Assembly: GCF_963678635.1 (NCBI RefSeq)
Contig: NC_087065.1
Location: 71,249,345-71,313,344, forward strand
Length of the DNA: 64,000 bases
From: Symsagittifera roscoffensis
Taxonomy: Eukaryota; Xenacoelomorpha; Acoela; Convolutidae
Direction of reading: 5' to 3'
The notes under the pieces are model-generated. The model was not told where the DNA came from. It worked only from the letters and a program-made list of their open reading frames with translations, and made no database searches. Numbering within the stretch: the first letter of the stretch is position 1; each line of letters opens with the position of its first letter. A program made the position numbers and the translations under genes. Shown here piece after piece: positions 34,401 to 47,636 of the stretch.

Positions 34401-37400
34401 CTTCGAAGGAGTCGACACTTGCCAAAATGTTGCTCAATTTTTTCGCATCCTCTTTTAGTTTAGGATCTCCGATGTTAGCTCGGGTAACTGTATTGCTTGA
34501 AAAAGTAAACGGTGGTTGGGAAAATAATGGCAACCCAGTATTGGACAAAAGGTTTGCCTCGTACACACAATTTCCATTTAGTTCAAGCAACTGTTTCGTA
34601 GTATTCGGTTTCAGATAAACGGCTATCGAATCGGAACTTGCGCTCAAATTTGAGCACAGCAGAGTGAGTTCAAAGGGTAACAAATTTCTCACAGTAAATT
34701 GGGGATACAAACTGACTGCAAAACTTTTTTCTATTTTACAAACCGCATTTACGGTTCCGATTTTCACTTTTTTCGAAGGATCCGGTTTAAGCACTGATAT
34801 TGACGTTGAGGTTTCACTTTCTTTGGAACTCAAATGCATCAAAACTATTTCCTCGTTGTTTGGTAATGGTAGCATAATGCTCTTTGCTTCCGGTCGCTCG
34901 TTCTCTTCATCTACTTTCGAAACTTCTGTTTTCGCACTTTTTACTACGACTTTATTTTTCGGCGACAATAAATCAGTTACTACTTTTAAATCCGCGTCTA
35001 AGTGATTGGTAAGCGAAAATGAGTTTGATACTTCAATTAAAACCAACTTACACTTTTCGGTTGATTCTCGACAACGCAAGGATACCGAATAATATCTCGG
35101 ATCTCTATGGTCTGAGAGACATACAGTTTTAGTTTGACACCTAACTAACTGAACTTTGGCAAAGTTCGAATCCGTATTAATTGCAACATTGATCGGTGAG
35201 CTTTCTATAGGCAGCGGAACTGGCATTTGAGTTTCAGCCGGGACATTAATAACTCCAAGATTTGGATGTTGAACAACAAGCACGCATTTCAGATTGTTTA
35301 CGAGAAGATATGAATTCACACACGCGTTTTCGCAGATGTCGGCAAAGTTCAACGACGAAATGGCCCGCAGTTTCGGAAGAGACAATTCGACATTTACATC
35401 ACTGATTTGAGTTGAAACTTCAACATTTTTGAGATCAGGCGAAACCTTGCCGTCGACATTAATCGAAGGCACGTTTACAATATTTTGGAAGAAACCATCG
35501 CAGGATAAATCCACTGTCAGTGATGTGAACTTTAAGTTGAAAACAAGCATTTCTTTGTAATAATCCAAGAACAGGTTGATATTCTGGGTGCTCAATTGGA
35601 AAACGTCTACAAAACCAATCGATTCTGTGGCGAGTTTGGAGTGATTGCAAGCATTCAAAGCTGTCAAGTTAAGCTGAAGTGTTGAATTCAATCGTACGCT
35701 CACGTTTGACCTCGAATTTCGGGGAGCAAATGAATTCACGCGGGTTGCACCGGCTAGCGACACAGCTGAAATTAATTTCAGGGACTGTTTTGAGACTGAA
35801 GTTTGCACTTGCTTCGGGTACGTTGAGAGCTCATTGTTGAGAACTCGCAGTCTCCACATGGGAGAAATAACATCTAACTCCGACCCAGGTTCCAAAATTG
35901 AAACCATTTCATCTTCACTAATTTTGCGTTCGAATTGAACAGTGAATTTCTGTTTAGCCACATCCCAGGAACTCAATTCGATATTAACACAAGGTTTCAT
36001 TTTGGTTTCAAACGACGTTCTAAACGGCATAGGGGCTATATCCAGCTTGCTCAGACGTCTCGGAGAATCGTAGCACCACGTCATGTATGTTTCCGGGTCA
36101 TTTTCATCTGAGAACGACACTTGGTTGACTCCTGGGAACTGGCTTGCTTGAGAGTTCTCAGACACATAGGTCAAGTTTCCATTTCTGACGTCATCTTCAG
36201 ATCCTTCGGAAAATTCTGAGTCTAATTCTTCACTTTCGGAATGATCATCAATATCTATTGCTACGCAAGTTGAATCAATTTTCACTGGTGCTCGTGATCT
36301 ATCATTTCTTGCATCTTTTTGACTTACAATTTTACTCAACAACGCAATCGATTTTATTGATTCTTGTAAATGCTTATTTAATTCAAGTTTGACCAAATCA
36401 GTGTCAACGTCTACAAAACTGAGCGACAAATTAGTATGATCTTTCTCAAAAATATACACAGCCTTCGACCTGAGGTCAAAAGTTTCAACGAACGTTTTGG
36501 ACTTCTTGACAGCAGGATGAACGTATGATGCGTGAATGCTGTTCATAGCAACGTCGGCGAATACAGAAGCCTGAGATTCGATGTTACAAGATGAGCTAAT
36601 TCTCGAAATTGCCAGCCTCAAAGCATGACCATAATCGTCCAAAATTGAAGCTTCGATGCCTTCTTCGAGCGTGGCTGCAAGATAAATCTTGAACTCTTCA
36701 GTCACAGCAGGGACTTCTGATGACTGGCTAAGTTTATCTGCGTTCGTTTTTTCGTTTTCTACCCCCGATAGCTCACAAAATTTATCCAACAAAGGCTTGA
36801 AGTTATCCAACTTGGAGATAATTTGCGAGTTCAAACAAAGAGATATCGGTGCTTTACATGTCAAAGACGAATCAATGCTTTTTGTGAAAACGCCATGTGC
36901 GCTTGCGCGAATAAGTGGTGCAATATCTCGGCCGCTTCCAACACAACTCAGCACATTTTCAAACAGTTCTGCTTCAGTCATGGACTTTCTTTTTGCTACG
37001 TTACTTTTTGCAATTCCAACTTGAAGTCCATATGATCCAATTTCGATCAAATCGTTTTCAGACGATTTATATGAGACAAATGAGTTGCGAATGTTGAACT
37101 TTCCAAGAGGGTTTAACGTGTTTATTTCATCATTTAGATTGAGTGAAACTTCGAACTCACAGAGTATCAGGAGAGCTTCAATTGGTATCGCTTTTTTAGA
37201 CGCACTTTTCTTGGTATGCAATTCACTTGTTCTCACAAATGCGTTCCTCGACGGAGCTTCATTGATTGTTCCTAGTTTTCTTTTCACAGGTGAAAAATTA
37301 TATTGTTGGTACGATTTTTCAGAGCAAAACGAAGTTTCTAATTCACTATACAGATGTCTAGTTTCGAGCTCCTCATTTTCATCTTTACCAGCATTTTCTG

Positions 37401-40400
37401 AGGGTAGCTCAAACGTGTATTCATTCATCAATTTTTGAACCAACAGCAAGAGTTCCTCGCTGATAGTAAAGTTTATATTTGTCAGTTCCATTTGAGCCGA
37501 ATGTCCGCTAACTACAACATACTCAGTGTACTTGGAAGCTATTGGTCTCGTTATTACAATAGCAGGGGCGAACTCACTGCGTATGGAAACATTGTTCAGA
37601 ACATGCCCCATTTTCAGGGGTCTGATTATTGCTTGTAGGTATTCACTTCTGTTCCACTCTAGGGCGGGATTTTGACTATGAACATCGAGGATTTCAAGCT
37701 TTTGTTTGTCGGGAGACAAGAGCAGGTCTTCCCACGGAACCACTCCAATGAAGAAATTGCTAAGAGTCAATGAGTATTGTCGGTCCTCAACTAGAGATCC
37801 CGGGACGTTTATGTCGCCTGACAACAAAGCTTTAGTGTAGAAACTGTTTTTCAGAATGGTTCGCTGTATTGGTCTGTCGGTATGTGGCAAAACTTGCAGG
37901 CTTTCCATTTGAACCAGAAGACAGTTAGCGCTTATTTCGTTATCGCCTTTCAAGTGTGATTGGTCCAATAGAGGAATACATATTCGGGATTCTTGGAAAT
38001 TGATATTGATCAAAGGTAAACTTCTAACACATAAAACATTCGAATGTTTCCCAGATCTCTTGCCAGCTTGTGATTTTGAACTGGTGCTTGTTGACCCAAA
38101 TTGAAGATCCGACGAATCGAACACATCGATTAATGTTGAGATAGTTTTCGACAGCAGCACCGAATCAAAGCTGCTCATGTTGACACATATTTCACTCACA
38201 TAATTGTTCTCCGCGTGTTTCGATGCGCTTGGCATCTTCTTCGTCGTCTGATTGGCTAATTTTTGCAGTATAACTCGACTTAGAGCTCGCGTGAAAATGA
38301 TCGAGCAGAATGCTTCTCGAGGTCTATTGTTGTTTTGACGGAACCGTCTCAAAAACTCCTCGGCACGACTCGCATTTCTCAAATCCTCTTCGTTTTCTTG
38401 ACCATCTGTTGAAACTGAGTGACAAAATGTATCATATCGAAACCATGGATCACTTGAAAGTATCTTTTCGCCTTGATCAACAACTTCTAAAGAAGATACT
38501 TTAATTTTCGTCTGAAGGCTAGTTGAATGTTTGTCTGCAATCAGGGATATTTCATTCACAGTTGCGACTACAGCGGGCTTTTCAGACATTTTTCTATACA
38601 GCAATAGATCAAACTTGTTCAACGTCGCTTGTAAAAACATGTTTACTTTGAGACTTTGAGGAACTGCTGGCGAATGCTCACTTCTACGCGACTCAGATTC
38701 GAACTCTGGTCCTTGGTTCTGTCGTGCGCCTTGCGATGTTGACTCGGCGTTCGCGTCTTCACTGTCGGCGTCCGAGGTTGCGTTAGTTCTCCAAATGATA
38801 GACGGACTTGCCATTGAATCCCTCACAACACTCCCAAGAACATCATGGCAATTTTCAATTGGGAACTTCAGGACTGTGCACACGTTTGAAGCGACATCGA
38901 ATAAAAATATGGCACAGTGGAGACTTTTGATTAATCTAGAGTTTGAAAACAGAATTTGAACGTTCTCGCAATCGAAGTGACAAGAAAGCGCCAAAACATT
39001 TGAACTGTGCTCACCTCCCGGAGAATGATGACTACTTTTTGAAGTATTTGTCACGGCACAATTCAGACTTGTAGTCTTGATTAGGACGATGGTTTCCGAG
39101 TCACTTTTCAATTCCAAAAACGGGATATTCAAGTACCACGGGAACCCAGAAGTCCTAGGCGCATTGCTGCTGGCAGAACTGTCGCTTGCAACCGATATTG
39201 AATTGTATCCATGACTGGTTAATTTAATGACCGGTAAGGATATAGTCAGTACTGATAGCGTTTCACTGATTCCATTTGGGTGGTAAAAGTTCACTTGACT
39301 ATATTCAGTTGACATTTGGAAATTTAGACACTTAATTTTGTTCAACATAATGAAATAATTTTGTTCGCGTGGTTTCTCGTACATTGCTAAAATGACAGAA
39401 GCCGAGCAATAATTCGAGAAAACCTGTTCGCCTTTATACAAAAAGAAGGCAGGCGAATTGTAATTGATTGCAGGGTTGCAGTTTCCAGGAAATCTGATAT
39501 CAAAACATAGCCACTCTCTAAGAGCAGGTACAAAACTGGCATTAAAAGACGAAACATTGATTTCGAACGAATTGTTTTCCACATTTAGGTTCTGAAAATC
39601 ACCAGGCAAAGATGCTTTCACTTCTATAAAAGCATGCGGCATATTCTTCGATTCCGTCTTCAAAATCTGCGTGTAGCCGCCACCTTGCGTTGCCTGGAAA
39701 TAACCAGCTGTAAGATGTCCAAAATTGGCTCGCGCCACAATCAAGTCTGCTTTTGAGTAGGACTGGAGATCAGTGTAACTCGAAAAGAGATGCAATTTAG
39801 GCAATGAGTCGTCAAAGATATCGTAGCAGATCGAAGAACTGCTCAGTTTTAAATGAGAGTTTGTCTTTGGATTGGTGACACTATTTGAACTCATGGCAAA
39901 GTCTGCCAGGAACAAAAACTGAGCCTTGTTCAAAAACAGCTCCAGTGGTGATGTTTGGAGTTGGTAAAAATTTGAGAACTCGAGGTCCGAATCCTTCCAG
40001 AAGTTTTGCAACAGCAACGCGCTGGACGTATATGATATGTCTACTGGAGAAGTGAATGTCTTCTGGTTCGCCGAAGAGTTTGGATCGTTAACCAGTTTAC
40101 AGAACGAAAGAGTTCCCTTATTGATCTTCGCAGTTGTTGTTGCGAAGCACTGATCGAACAAAAGCTTGTCCAAATTTGGGACTAATGACAGCATGCCGAC
40201 AACATGCTTAGCATACATCGGGGTCGTAAAGTTTAAGCTGATAGAGTCACAATTGGCTTGGAGGCACAGCAAAGGCAATGAGTGGTTGACAGTTTGATCT
40301 TCATACAAAAGAGGCAAACTGCTTTCCAGGTGCTGATGATTGCTTACGGATATCACTACGTTTGGAGAAATTACTTTCACAGACTTCTGTCGCTTCGATA

Positions 40401-42222
40401 TGAATTTGTTCAATAATGACCACTCCAAATTACTAGGCAACCGATGGTTTGTTTCATTGGGTACTACTTGTTTCGGGGTGCTGTAGGGCTGATAATTGAC
40501 ACCAACTTTCGAGGCATGTTGCAAGACTAAACTGAGTCTGTGAACAACACTACTAGTTATCATTAAATTACACGGATAGACAGTCAGCTTCATCCACGAC
40601 GCTTCAGGGTAGGGCAGCAGTCTCTCTGATGGGTTGTATACGATCTCCCCTATTTCGGATTCATTGGCACTTAGCTGGAAAACGTAACCGAAATGATAAG
40701 CTCCAAAAACATCTCGCATTCTTTCCTCGGTCATAATTTTGAAATGTGAGTCTGCGTCTAAATTCGTTGAAGGCTGAATTCCATTATTATCTGGAGCTTC
40801 GTCGTCAAAAAGAGAGTTTGTCAAATAATTATTACCAACTTTAAATCCTAGTGGCTCTCCTATAGAGAAGAAAGTGAACTTTTGATCATAGGAACAGTCA
40901 CGTGCTCCGCATGGACAGAACCCGTGAACAGATGACGTCACGGATGTTGAGGCCATATCTACACTTAAGAACAGGAGTCCGAACATCTGAAGATCCATTC
41001 CACATCCTTCGGCATCAATTCGCAATATTGGCTCTACTGGTAATTTTCTAGAGGGAGTCGAATATGTTGGCTTGAAAGTTATGGCGAACTTCTTTGCATA
41101 AACTCCTATCGACATCAACTGAGGCGTTTTGAACTTAGAAGTGGACGCATTTGGGTCATTCCAAACAGCTGGCACTCGCGACCAGGCCCAAGAGATCCAC
41201 CCTTCCTGGTTTTCAGAGCCGTCATCCAATTGCAAAGCTTCTAGATTATGTTCTATGTCCAATTCAGGACTGATCGTTACGGCACTGCTTTGGTTCATTG
41301 CATCACGGTCGCTTGGAGAGAGGTCAGACTCAATGTAAACGCATCTGTTTGGAAGTTCAAGAGATCCATAGTAGATCTCGATTATCAAAGAAACTAATCT
41401 GAGAAACATCGGCAGCTGGACATCCGAAATCGAAAGCTCGAAGGAATCGAAAAACACATGAACCTTCACAGTCTTTGTTCTACTGCAGGATGGTGAATCG
41501 AAAGTTATGTGCGTTCGAACTGCAAATGAGCATCGGTATAAAATCGGATCTTGATAGGACTCTATTACACCATTGTTATTTCTTTTGTCCAGGCAGATGG
41601 TTAAGTCTCTAATATTGCACACTTTTCGCACAGCTAAATTTTCATTTTGAGCTGCGTCTACAAAAGCAGGTCCCCAGTTTTCATTCGCTGTGAACAAGCG
41701 AAGCGAAGTCAGGTTCAGAGAAAACACAATATCGTCTTCGATGTACTTCAAGATCAAATTATTGATATTTACTGAGACATTGTTGATTATTTTTGTTACG
41801 AAATTCTGAGTGTAACTCGAGGACATCGTCTGGTCAGGATTAGGCTGTAAATTGCTCGCCACTGGATCTAAATTTCGGCTCTCTGCAGTTCGGCCAGCTG
41901 ATGTTTGCTCTTGGCTTGTTCCAGCTCCAGACATCGGTGCTGGCTTTAGTGTGAATACAAGTTCAATGGTGCTGATGTTAACAACAACTGGCTCGGAACC
42001 CAGAGTCATCCAGGGTATTTTCAGATCTAGCTGGTTGATATGTCCACTAAGCAACTTGAAAGGCATCTTCAGTTCCTGTTCGATCACGTCCAAGCGCAGG
42101 TCTAGTTTGTGAAGTGTTACATCTCCGTTCCAAACTGAGAGATTGAGATCACGTGGCTGAATGTTTTTGATGTACTTGCTCACATAACTCATGAGCAAGG
42201 GAGCCACGTATGACTCAAGCAT
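30961..42222 (-). CDS. VPS13B: VPS13B (COH1) bridge-like lipid transfer protein, two coding exons
   Basis: Exon 1 (42222-31674) is a single 10,549-nt open frame. A 267-bp intron (donor CTGTCAG before gtaaat; acceptor CTAATTTATTTAG) leads in phase to exon 2 (31406-30961). The protein is 3,664 residues; human VPS13B is about 4,000. The N-terminus MLESYVAPLLMSYVSKYIKN with WNGDVTLHKLDLRLDV is the chorein start and fits VPS13B rather than VPS13A/C/D. Around residues 2500-2800 lie beta-rich adaptor-binding-type repeats (LLPFELTLLCSN; PKLVLINKSQVEVSVK). About 3180-3410 is the ATG2-C-like region (ALGSLDIIGNP, MPYDGLTRGPTSFITG, LAKPIGGAADFL). The extreme C-terminus (LFMAKFNMLNL) matches the end of VPS13B. 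Family role: bulk lipid transfer and Golgi/endosome organisation; human loss causes Cohen syndrome. The ATG lies 20 nt after a good acceptor (TTGTTTTCAG), so the 5'UTR is spliced. Confidence 0.95.
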
Positions 42223-42242
42223 GGCTGCTTCAAGCTTTTAAC

Positions 42243-42620
42243 CTGAAAACAATCCAGCTATCGATTCTGAGTTATTTAAACCGTAGCCGATTGTATTTGC
42301 ATTTAGTTTGTTTTCCAAAAAAAATTTCAAGAATTTGAAATTTAAGGTTCGATCGCAATTCTTTAGGTTGCGAGCATTTGGGAAAAAATCTTAAACTTCA
42401 GATTTCATAGAAGTACTTTTCTCACCAGACTGAAAATGAATACCCCGATGAAATCTAAAGGTTTTTGCAAAAGAAAATTGCAAAATTACCTTAATTTCTT
42501 TGAAATTTATTTTAAATAACAAACTGAATGCAAATACAATTAAAACGGACGAATCCGGCTATCGAATTAAATAGCTCATAATAACGCAGCAAGTGAAGTT
42601 TTGACTAAAAGAAATCTTTA
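42243..42620. promoter_or_regulatory. VPS13B upstream intron/5' flank
   Basis: Immediately upstream of the VPS13B ATG is a 3' splice site (42244-42243) preceded by a T-rich tract. No first exon or core promoter could be identified in the following 400 bp, which is AT-rich and without coding potential. Confidence 0.4.
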
Positions 42621-42689
42621 AGTGCTCAAAAATAAAATAATAAAATCGGAAGGAATAAGTTTGCATGATTCAGCTATCCTATTGTTACA

Positions 42690-43370
42690 CAGAGAAGCTG
42701 AGCTTCGCACCACTTGCGATTCAAATATGAATACCTACGATCAAAATCGAACGGAAACAAAAGGAAGAAAAAAATTCAAAAATCGTTTTGTCAATAACAA
42801 ATTGCAACAAAAGCCCACAATATCCGGAACAAACTTGACTGCATCATTCGACAATTTACAAAGAGCTTTCTATATGCTAGAAATCAGCCAAATTTTCAAA
42901 GAATACATTTCTGCGGGACTAAACTGACGAAAATAAGCAGACATACGATAGACCAAAAAAGCACAAAAAAATCTAGTTTGCAAAAAAAACAGGTCTCGGC
43001 CGGATTCGAACTACAACCCTTTCCCATCTCAAGCAGTGGTGCTACCTCTACGCCAGATGGCTGATTGAATTTGAATTTATGATTACCACGCGGTAATAAA
43101 GCTGAGAAAACACTTGAGCAGAAAACCTTTAAGCCAAAAAAAATCTTAACTACAAAACAATTTAAGTCCCTTTCTCCTCAGAGAACACGCACACACGCAA
43201 AAAAAAATCGATCCCCGAACGACGCAATTAGAGGCCACTTGATCGATATAAATTAAACCAAAAGTTATTAATCCGGTAAAAGACAAATGAAAACAAAATG
43301 ACAAATGGAGTAGGTAAAATTACAACCAATTTTCGATTCGGCCGGATTTTTAAAATGCTAAACACTTAAA
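42690..43370 (-). repeat. Dispersed repeat R5 with embedded tRNA-derived SINE
   Basis: It shares blocks with 24230-24780 (GAGCTTCGCACCACTTGCGATT; ACACGCACACACGCAAAAAAA; GAACGACGCAATTAGAGGCC). At 42985-43078 on the minus strand lies a tRNA-like segment: GGCGTAGAGGTAGCACC (A box), GTAGTTCGAATCCGG (B box), then GAGACCTG and a T run. Its acceptor arms do not pair, so it is a SINE head or tRNA relic, not a gene. A 101-codon open frame at 42622-42927 overlaps the repeat and is not considered real. Confidence 0.5.
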
Positions 43371-43504
43371 GCAACCACAGTGAAAACTGCAGCAAGTTTT
43401 TGCAGCAAAGAAAAACGATTCTTAAATGCGACAAATAAGCCGACAAAACATAAGAAGACAAATAATAGACCGAATTTTTTTAAACCGGAATATTTACCGT
43501 TTGA

Positions 43505-43600
43505 AAAAAAAAACAGGTCCTAGTCAGATTCAAACCAAAGACCTTTGCCGACCCAAGCGTATTCGTTATCTACCAAGCTAATAGTGCAGGAGACACTATG
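43505..43600 (-). repeat. tRNA-derived SINE head, second minus-strand copy
   Basis: On the minus strand: AGCTTGGTAGATAACGAATA (A-box region), CTTTGGTTTGAATCTGAC (B-box region), GGACCTG followed by a run of T. It has the same layout and tail (GACCTGTTTTTTTT) as the copy at 42985-43078, which supports a SINE family. Confidence 0.5.
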
Positions 43601-43639
43601 AAATTTGAATTCATTATGAACCAAGGTACCGCGAGTCCA

Positions 43640-44540
43640 GATTAGTCCTGTGGACAAAGTTATTTATGAGAAAAAGTCTAGTATCCGATTGCAATACCCT
43701 CCCTTGCTTATCGCAAGGGTAAACATTAAATAAGTCAGAATAAACCTGAATAATATCGGAACAATTTAGGTAAAATTTCAATTTGGTGGATACGAATTAA
43801 AACTTAAAATCCAGCGAGATTTTACCATCATACAGAAACCATTTTTCAACAATCTCGACAATTATGAAAATTCGAGAATAATTAGCTGATGGAAAAATGC
43901 TCGAACTTCTCTGCAAGTTGGAATATCCACAAAATGGAAATAACTGTCAACAAATCTTTCAATTTACACCCTCATGTTATAAAAATGAAAAAAGAAAAGC
44001 TAGGAAAGTTAAAAAACAAGGATTGCAGATTTCGATAACAGCAATGAAAAACAATTTTTTCAAAAACTTTTTTTTTCGGGGCAACGGACGAAAGACAAAA
44101 CTAGATGAAAAAATATTACTGGTTTCAGGTAACTACAATTATTGTTGGAATTCATAAGAAAGCAAAAAAAATAAAAGCGGATCGAAACAATTTACGATTC
44201 CATGAATTTTTCGAACTTTAGGTTCCGAGAAAGTGCTAAACTGCTAATTTAAGCTAAAAAAATTCATTTACAGCCATTTAAGGGAAGACAACAAAATTCT
44301 CCATGCCAATCTAACAATGTAATCTGCGGGTTTGAGGTTTAAGGTTGTCAGTTTAAGGACAAACAACAAATGAAACAAAAGATTGAAAAAAGTTTCTATA
44401 CGGTTTTCTAATTATTTTGCAGAATAATTTCAAAATAAGTTGAAAAAATTTATTGCACAAAAAACGCTAATGCAAGCATCCAAAACGAGTTTTCCTTTGA
44501 TTACAATCCACTTTTATTGGCCTAGTTTTTTATAACGAAC
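43640..44540. other. AT-rich intergenic region, nothing recognised
   Basis: No gene, RNA or bounded element was recognised. A plus-strand open frame at 43897-44157 is Lys/Asn-rich, as expected from base composition, and has no domain. Confidence 0.35.
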
Positions 44541-44880
44541 GTAACTTGATCGCTCCACTTGCTCGAAATTAGACCTAAACTGTAACACTTCAGATTAGAT
44601 TTTCTCGCCACTGGGACAGTTTTTGAAAATTTTTAAATGACGTTCGCACCACGACTGCAAAGTCTTTAATATGATAAATCAATCAATCCATCCGATGATT
44701 ATTTGTGATACCTGGTTTTGCGTGGAAAACAAAAAAAACATGAATCCAAAGTTATTACCAACTTTCAATAGTCGGAACAAAAACAATCGGAGACAAAGTT
44801 TCTCCAGACTATCAGTGGTCGCGCAACGACAAGTATAGCCGGTTGCTGTGCAAGTAGCACAGAATTTTCTGACCACATTG
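44540..44880 (+). repeat. Dispersed repeat family R1, copy 4
   Basis: Block order: GCCACTGGGACAGTTTTTGA, ACGACTGCAAAGTCTTTAATATGATA, GATTATTTGTGATACCTGG, TTTTGCGTGGAAAACAAAAA, then GACAAGTATAGCCGGTTGC and TGTGCAAGTAGCACAGAATT at the end. In the other copies the TAGCCGGTTGC block lies on the opposite side, so it may occur at both ends of the full-length element. Confidence 0.6.
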
Positions 44881-45369
44881 AGTTAAGCAGACCAAATAAA
44901 AAATAAGGAAAATTCAAAAAAATTATCAAGCGGGTCCTTTGTTTTTTGATAATATCATATCTATTTCGAACTTGCTTTATTATTTAAATATCACGAACAA
45001 AGACTATAAACACTATCAAGATTTATGCCATGTTTCCGTTTTGAAAAAAAGAATGACAATGAAAAAGCATTGATTCTCTTCGATTTTATTACTCCGGACT
45101 ATGGAATTTGACGTGCAACTACCTTTGCCTTTTGGCTACCTATCTGATAGATAGGCTAAGATATGAGTAACTGTAACGAATATGAGAGTAGTGAGAAATC
45201 GATTACACTGTAAAAAATTTTAAACTTTAAAATGAGAGCGGTAATTCAAATTTATCTAAAAGAAAACTGGATTAAAACACAGAGAGCCGTAAATAAAAGT
45301 TTTTTTTTCAAGAAAATATACTTAAATCAATTTGCTTTAAGGAAGGGAACAATTTATTTTTTCAGTGTC

Positions 45370-46975
45370 ATACAACTGTACCAAAGTTTCAAAATTTCAC
45401 TTTCAGCCCTTACACAGTTGACACCATTAAAAACTCGGTCATTATTATTTGCATGCTTATTTAGCCGGTATTTACCAAAGCACCGCACATAAATTCAGCT
45501 TACTAACAATTACACCCCATTTTTCACGAAGGTTTCAAATTTGTTCGATACTGTTACAGTTTTGTTCACATTTTCACTCCTAACTTGACTTTGTCTTTGC
45601 TTTTATTTGATAAGTTTAAAGCCATTCCACTTTTTTTTATCTTGCGTCTTCATATTAGATACAAAAATCAATCTAAGCTAACGAAATGAAGTCAGTTGGA
45701 GCTTCAGTGCAGTCATATATTCGTGAATTGATGGAACTTTCAAGCTGGGCAATTGCCCAGAAAGCAAATTTGACTCATGACTATATCCAGAAAACGGAAA
45801 GCACAATTATCTCCCCTGCCTACAAAATATGGTGGTCGTCCGCGAAATTTGACGGACCGAATGAACGAAAACTGGTGCGGTCAATTAATCTAGATACAGC
45901 ACCAGCTGAAGCGTGTGAGCTGTTTTCTGAGAAAGGAAAACGGGTTTCTCCCCAGACAGTCCAAAGGATGCCGGTGTGAAACCTCAGATCAAGAAAAAAA
46001 GCCCAAAGTTCCCCGACATCGACCCCGAAAATTAGAATTTGGGCATCGCTATCGTCATTGAACTATCGATGATTGGAGGCGTGTAGTTTGATCGGATGAA
46101 ACTAAAACCGATCAGGTCTGATGGGTAGCAGTGAGTGTTGAAGAAGCCTCATACACCCAATCGCGATCAGCATGTGCAAGGGACACTGAAATAAGAAGTG
46201 GAAGTTTGATGCTCTGGAGATGCATGACTTCGCCAGAAAGTGGCCCAAATTTGCAAAATCGACAAAAAGTATGGATGCCAGTCTTTATACAGAAATTCTG
46301 ACAGACAACCTTCTTGGAATTATAGAGCACTTCAGTTGGACCAGAAAAGATAAAATTTTTCAGCAATATAACAACGCAAAACATAATTCCAACTGGGCAA
46401 AAAAAGAATTTGACGGAAATAACTGGGTTCAAATTCTGGACTGGCGAGCACAGTCACCAGATATTAATCCGATCGAGAATTTATGGCATCGCTTGAAGCG
46501 TAGACTACAAACATATCCTGATCCCCCCAGCAGCATAAAAGAACTTTGGTAACAGGTTCAGGACGAATCGATTGGTATTCCTCTACAAATAGGCCTAGAC
46601 CTTATTGACAGCATGCCTCGACGAGTTGGAGCAATTATTGTAGCATGAGGGGGATAAACTCACTAAGAGAAACTTTGGGGGATAAAGAAACTTATATCTT
46701 GAGTTTTTTTCGAGTCAAGTAGAATAGCATTGACTTTTCTCCGAAGTAGTTTCTTCTATGAACCCCGCAACAAAACTGCAACAAAATTGAACATACTTAA
46801 AACCTTCGTGAAAAACGAAGTATAAACGTTAGGAAGCTGAAATTATGCGCGATGCATAGGTAAATGGCTGCTAAATAAGCATGCAAAGAAAATGACCAAT
46901 TTTTTTTTTATTAGTTTAGACTGTGTGAGGTCTGAGAGTACATTTTCGGAACAATGTTACACTTTTGAGAGACAC
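45370..46975 (+). mobile_element. Inactive Tc1-type transposon with long terminal inverted repeats
   Basis: A decayed Tc1/mariner transposase is bracketed by inverted ends of roughly 200-250 bp. Left-end blocks TTACACAGTTGACACC, TTTGCATGCTTATTTAGC, ATTCAGCTTACTAAC and TTTTTCACGAAGGTTT reappear in reverse complement at the right end (TTTCAGCTTCCTAAC, TTTTTCACGAAGGTTTT and so on). The outermost bases look like AGTGTC at both sides, but the exact ends and a TA target duplication are blurred by mutation. Confidence 0.82.
45686..46650 (+). pseudogene. Tc1-type transposase pseudogene
   Basis: It begins MKSVGASVQSYIRELMEL in the Tc1 helix-turn-helix style and is broken by stops and frame changes after about residue 97. 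The first catalytic Asp is visible in a SDETK context near 46095. A segment WRCMTSPESGPNLQ follows in a shifted frame. The second catalytic block, normally FQQDNA-x-x-H, reads FQQYNNAKHNS, so the Asp has become Tyr. The last block SPDINPIENLWHRLKRR is intact, followed by SMPRRVGAII. The element is not functional. Confidence 0.85.
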
Positions 46976-46979
46976 TTTA

Positions 46980-47630
46980 CTTACAAAAATTATCCAAATA
47001 AAATCTCATTTTGAAAAAACAACAAAAACATTTTGTTAGAAAATTCTAACTCTCACTTAAATTCTATCTAAAATAAGCCTATAAGCCAACAGATACAGAG
47101 ACAAAATGCGATGAAAAAAAATATCTGTCAAGAAAAAGTTTTCAGAAATCAGATGGGAAAAAAGTTGGAAAATAATTTTTGAAAATTAAACGAGCAGCAA
47201 AATCATTTTGACACCAACCGATGTTTTAAACTGACCAGCTATGCAGAATACATGCAGAAACTATTTGTAAACCACGCACTGTAGAAAAAAACGCAATCTG
47301 ATTTTCTTCAGTAAGGACAATTACTGAAAAATTTTCCATCATTTTGCAACAATCAAAATAAGTCAGAAAAAAACCACGCACCTCATCAGAAAAAAAAACT
47401 AGTGAAAAAATCAAAAACAATTCAAAATTTATTTATTATTCTAATTGCTTAAATAAAAATTGGAAGAAAAAACCTAGAATGAAACAAAAAAGCAGAAACA
47501 AGAAACAGACGCTGCTAAGAACAAACATATGATATTGAAGCTCTGAAGACGAAAACAAATGCCGATTTTAATTCCTAAAACAAGAAACACCCGTCAGACA
47601 AAAACAATTTAAAAAAATTAAAATGCAACC
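46980..47630. other. AT-rich intergenic region, nothing recognised
   Basis: Between the Tc1 element and the small MITE. Only short, low-complexity open frames; no RNA-like structure or element boundary seen. Confidence 0.35.
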
Positions 47631-47636
47631 GGTTTA

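Noticed and set aside
31028-41338. Many plus-strand open frames of 60-170 codons across the VPS13B gene
   Set aside because: They are antisense shadows of the very long minus-strand coding exon; none has a recognisable domain.
42622-42927. 101-codon plus-strand open frame divergent from VPS13B
   Set aside because: It overlaps repeat R5, which also occurs at 24.2-24.8 kb without an equivalent open frame; composition is Lys/Asn-rich as expected from AT-rich DNA.
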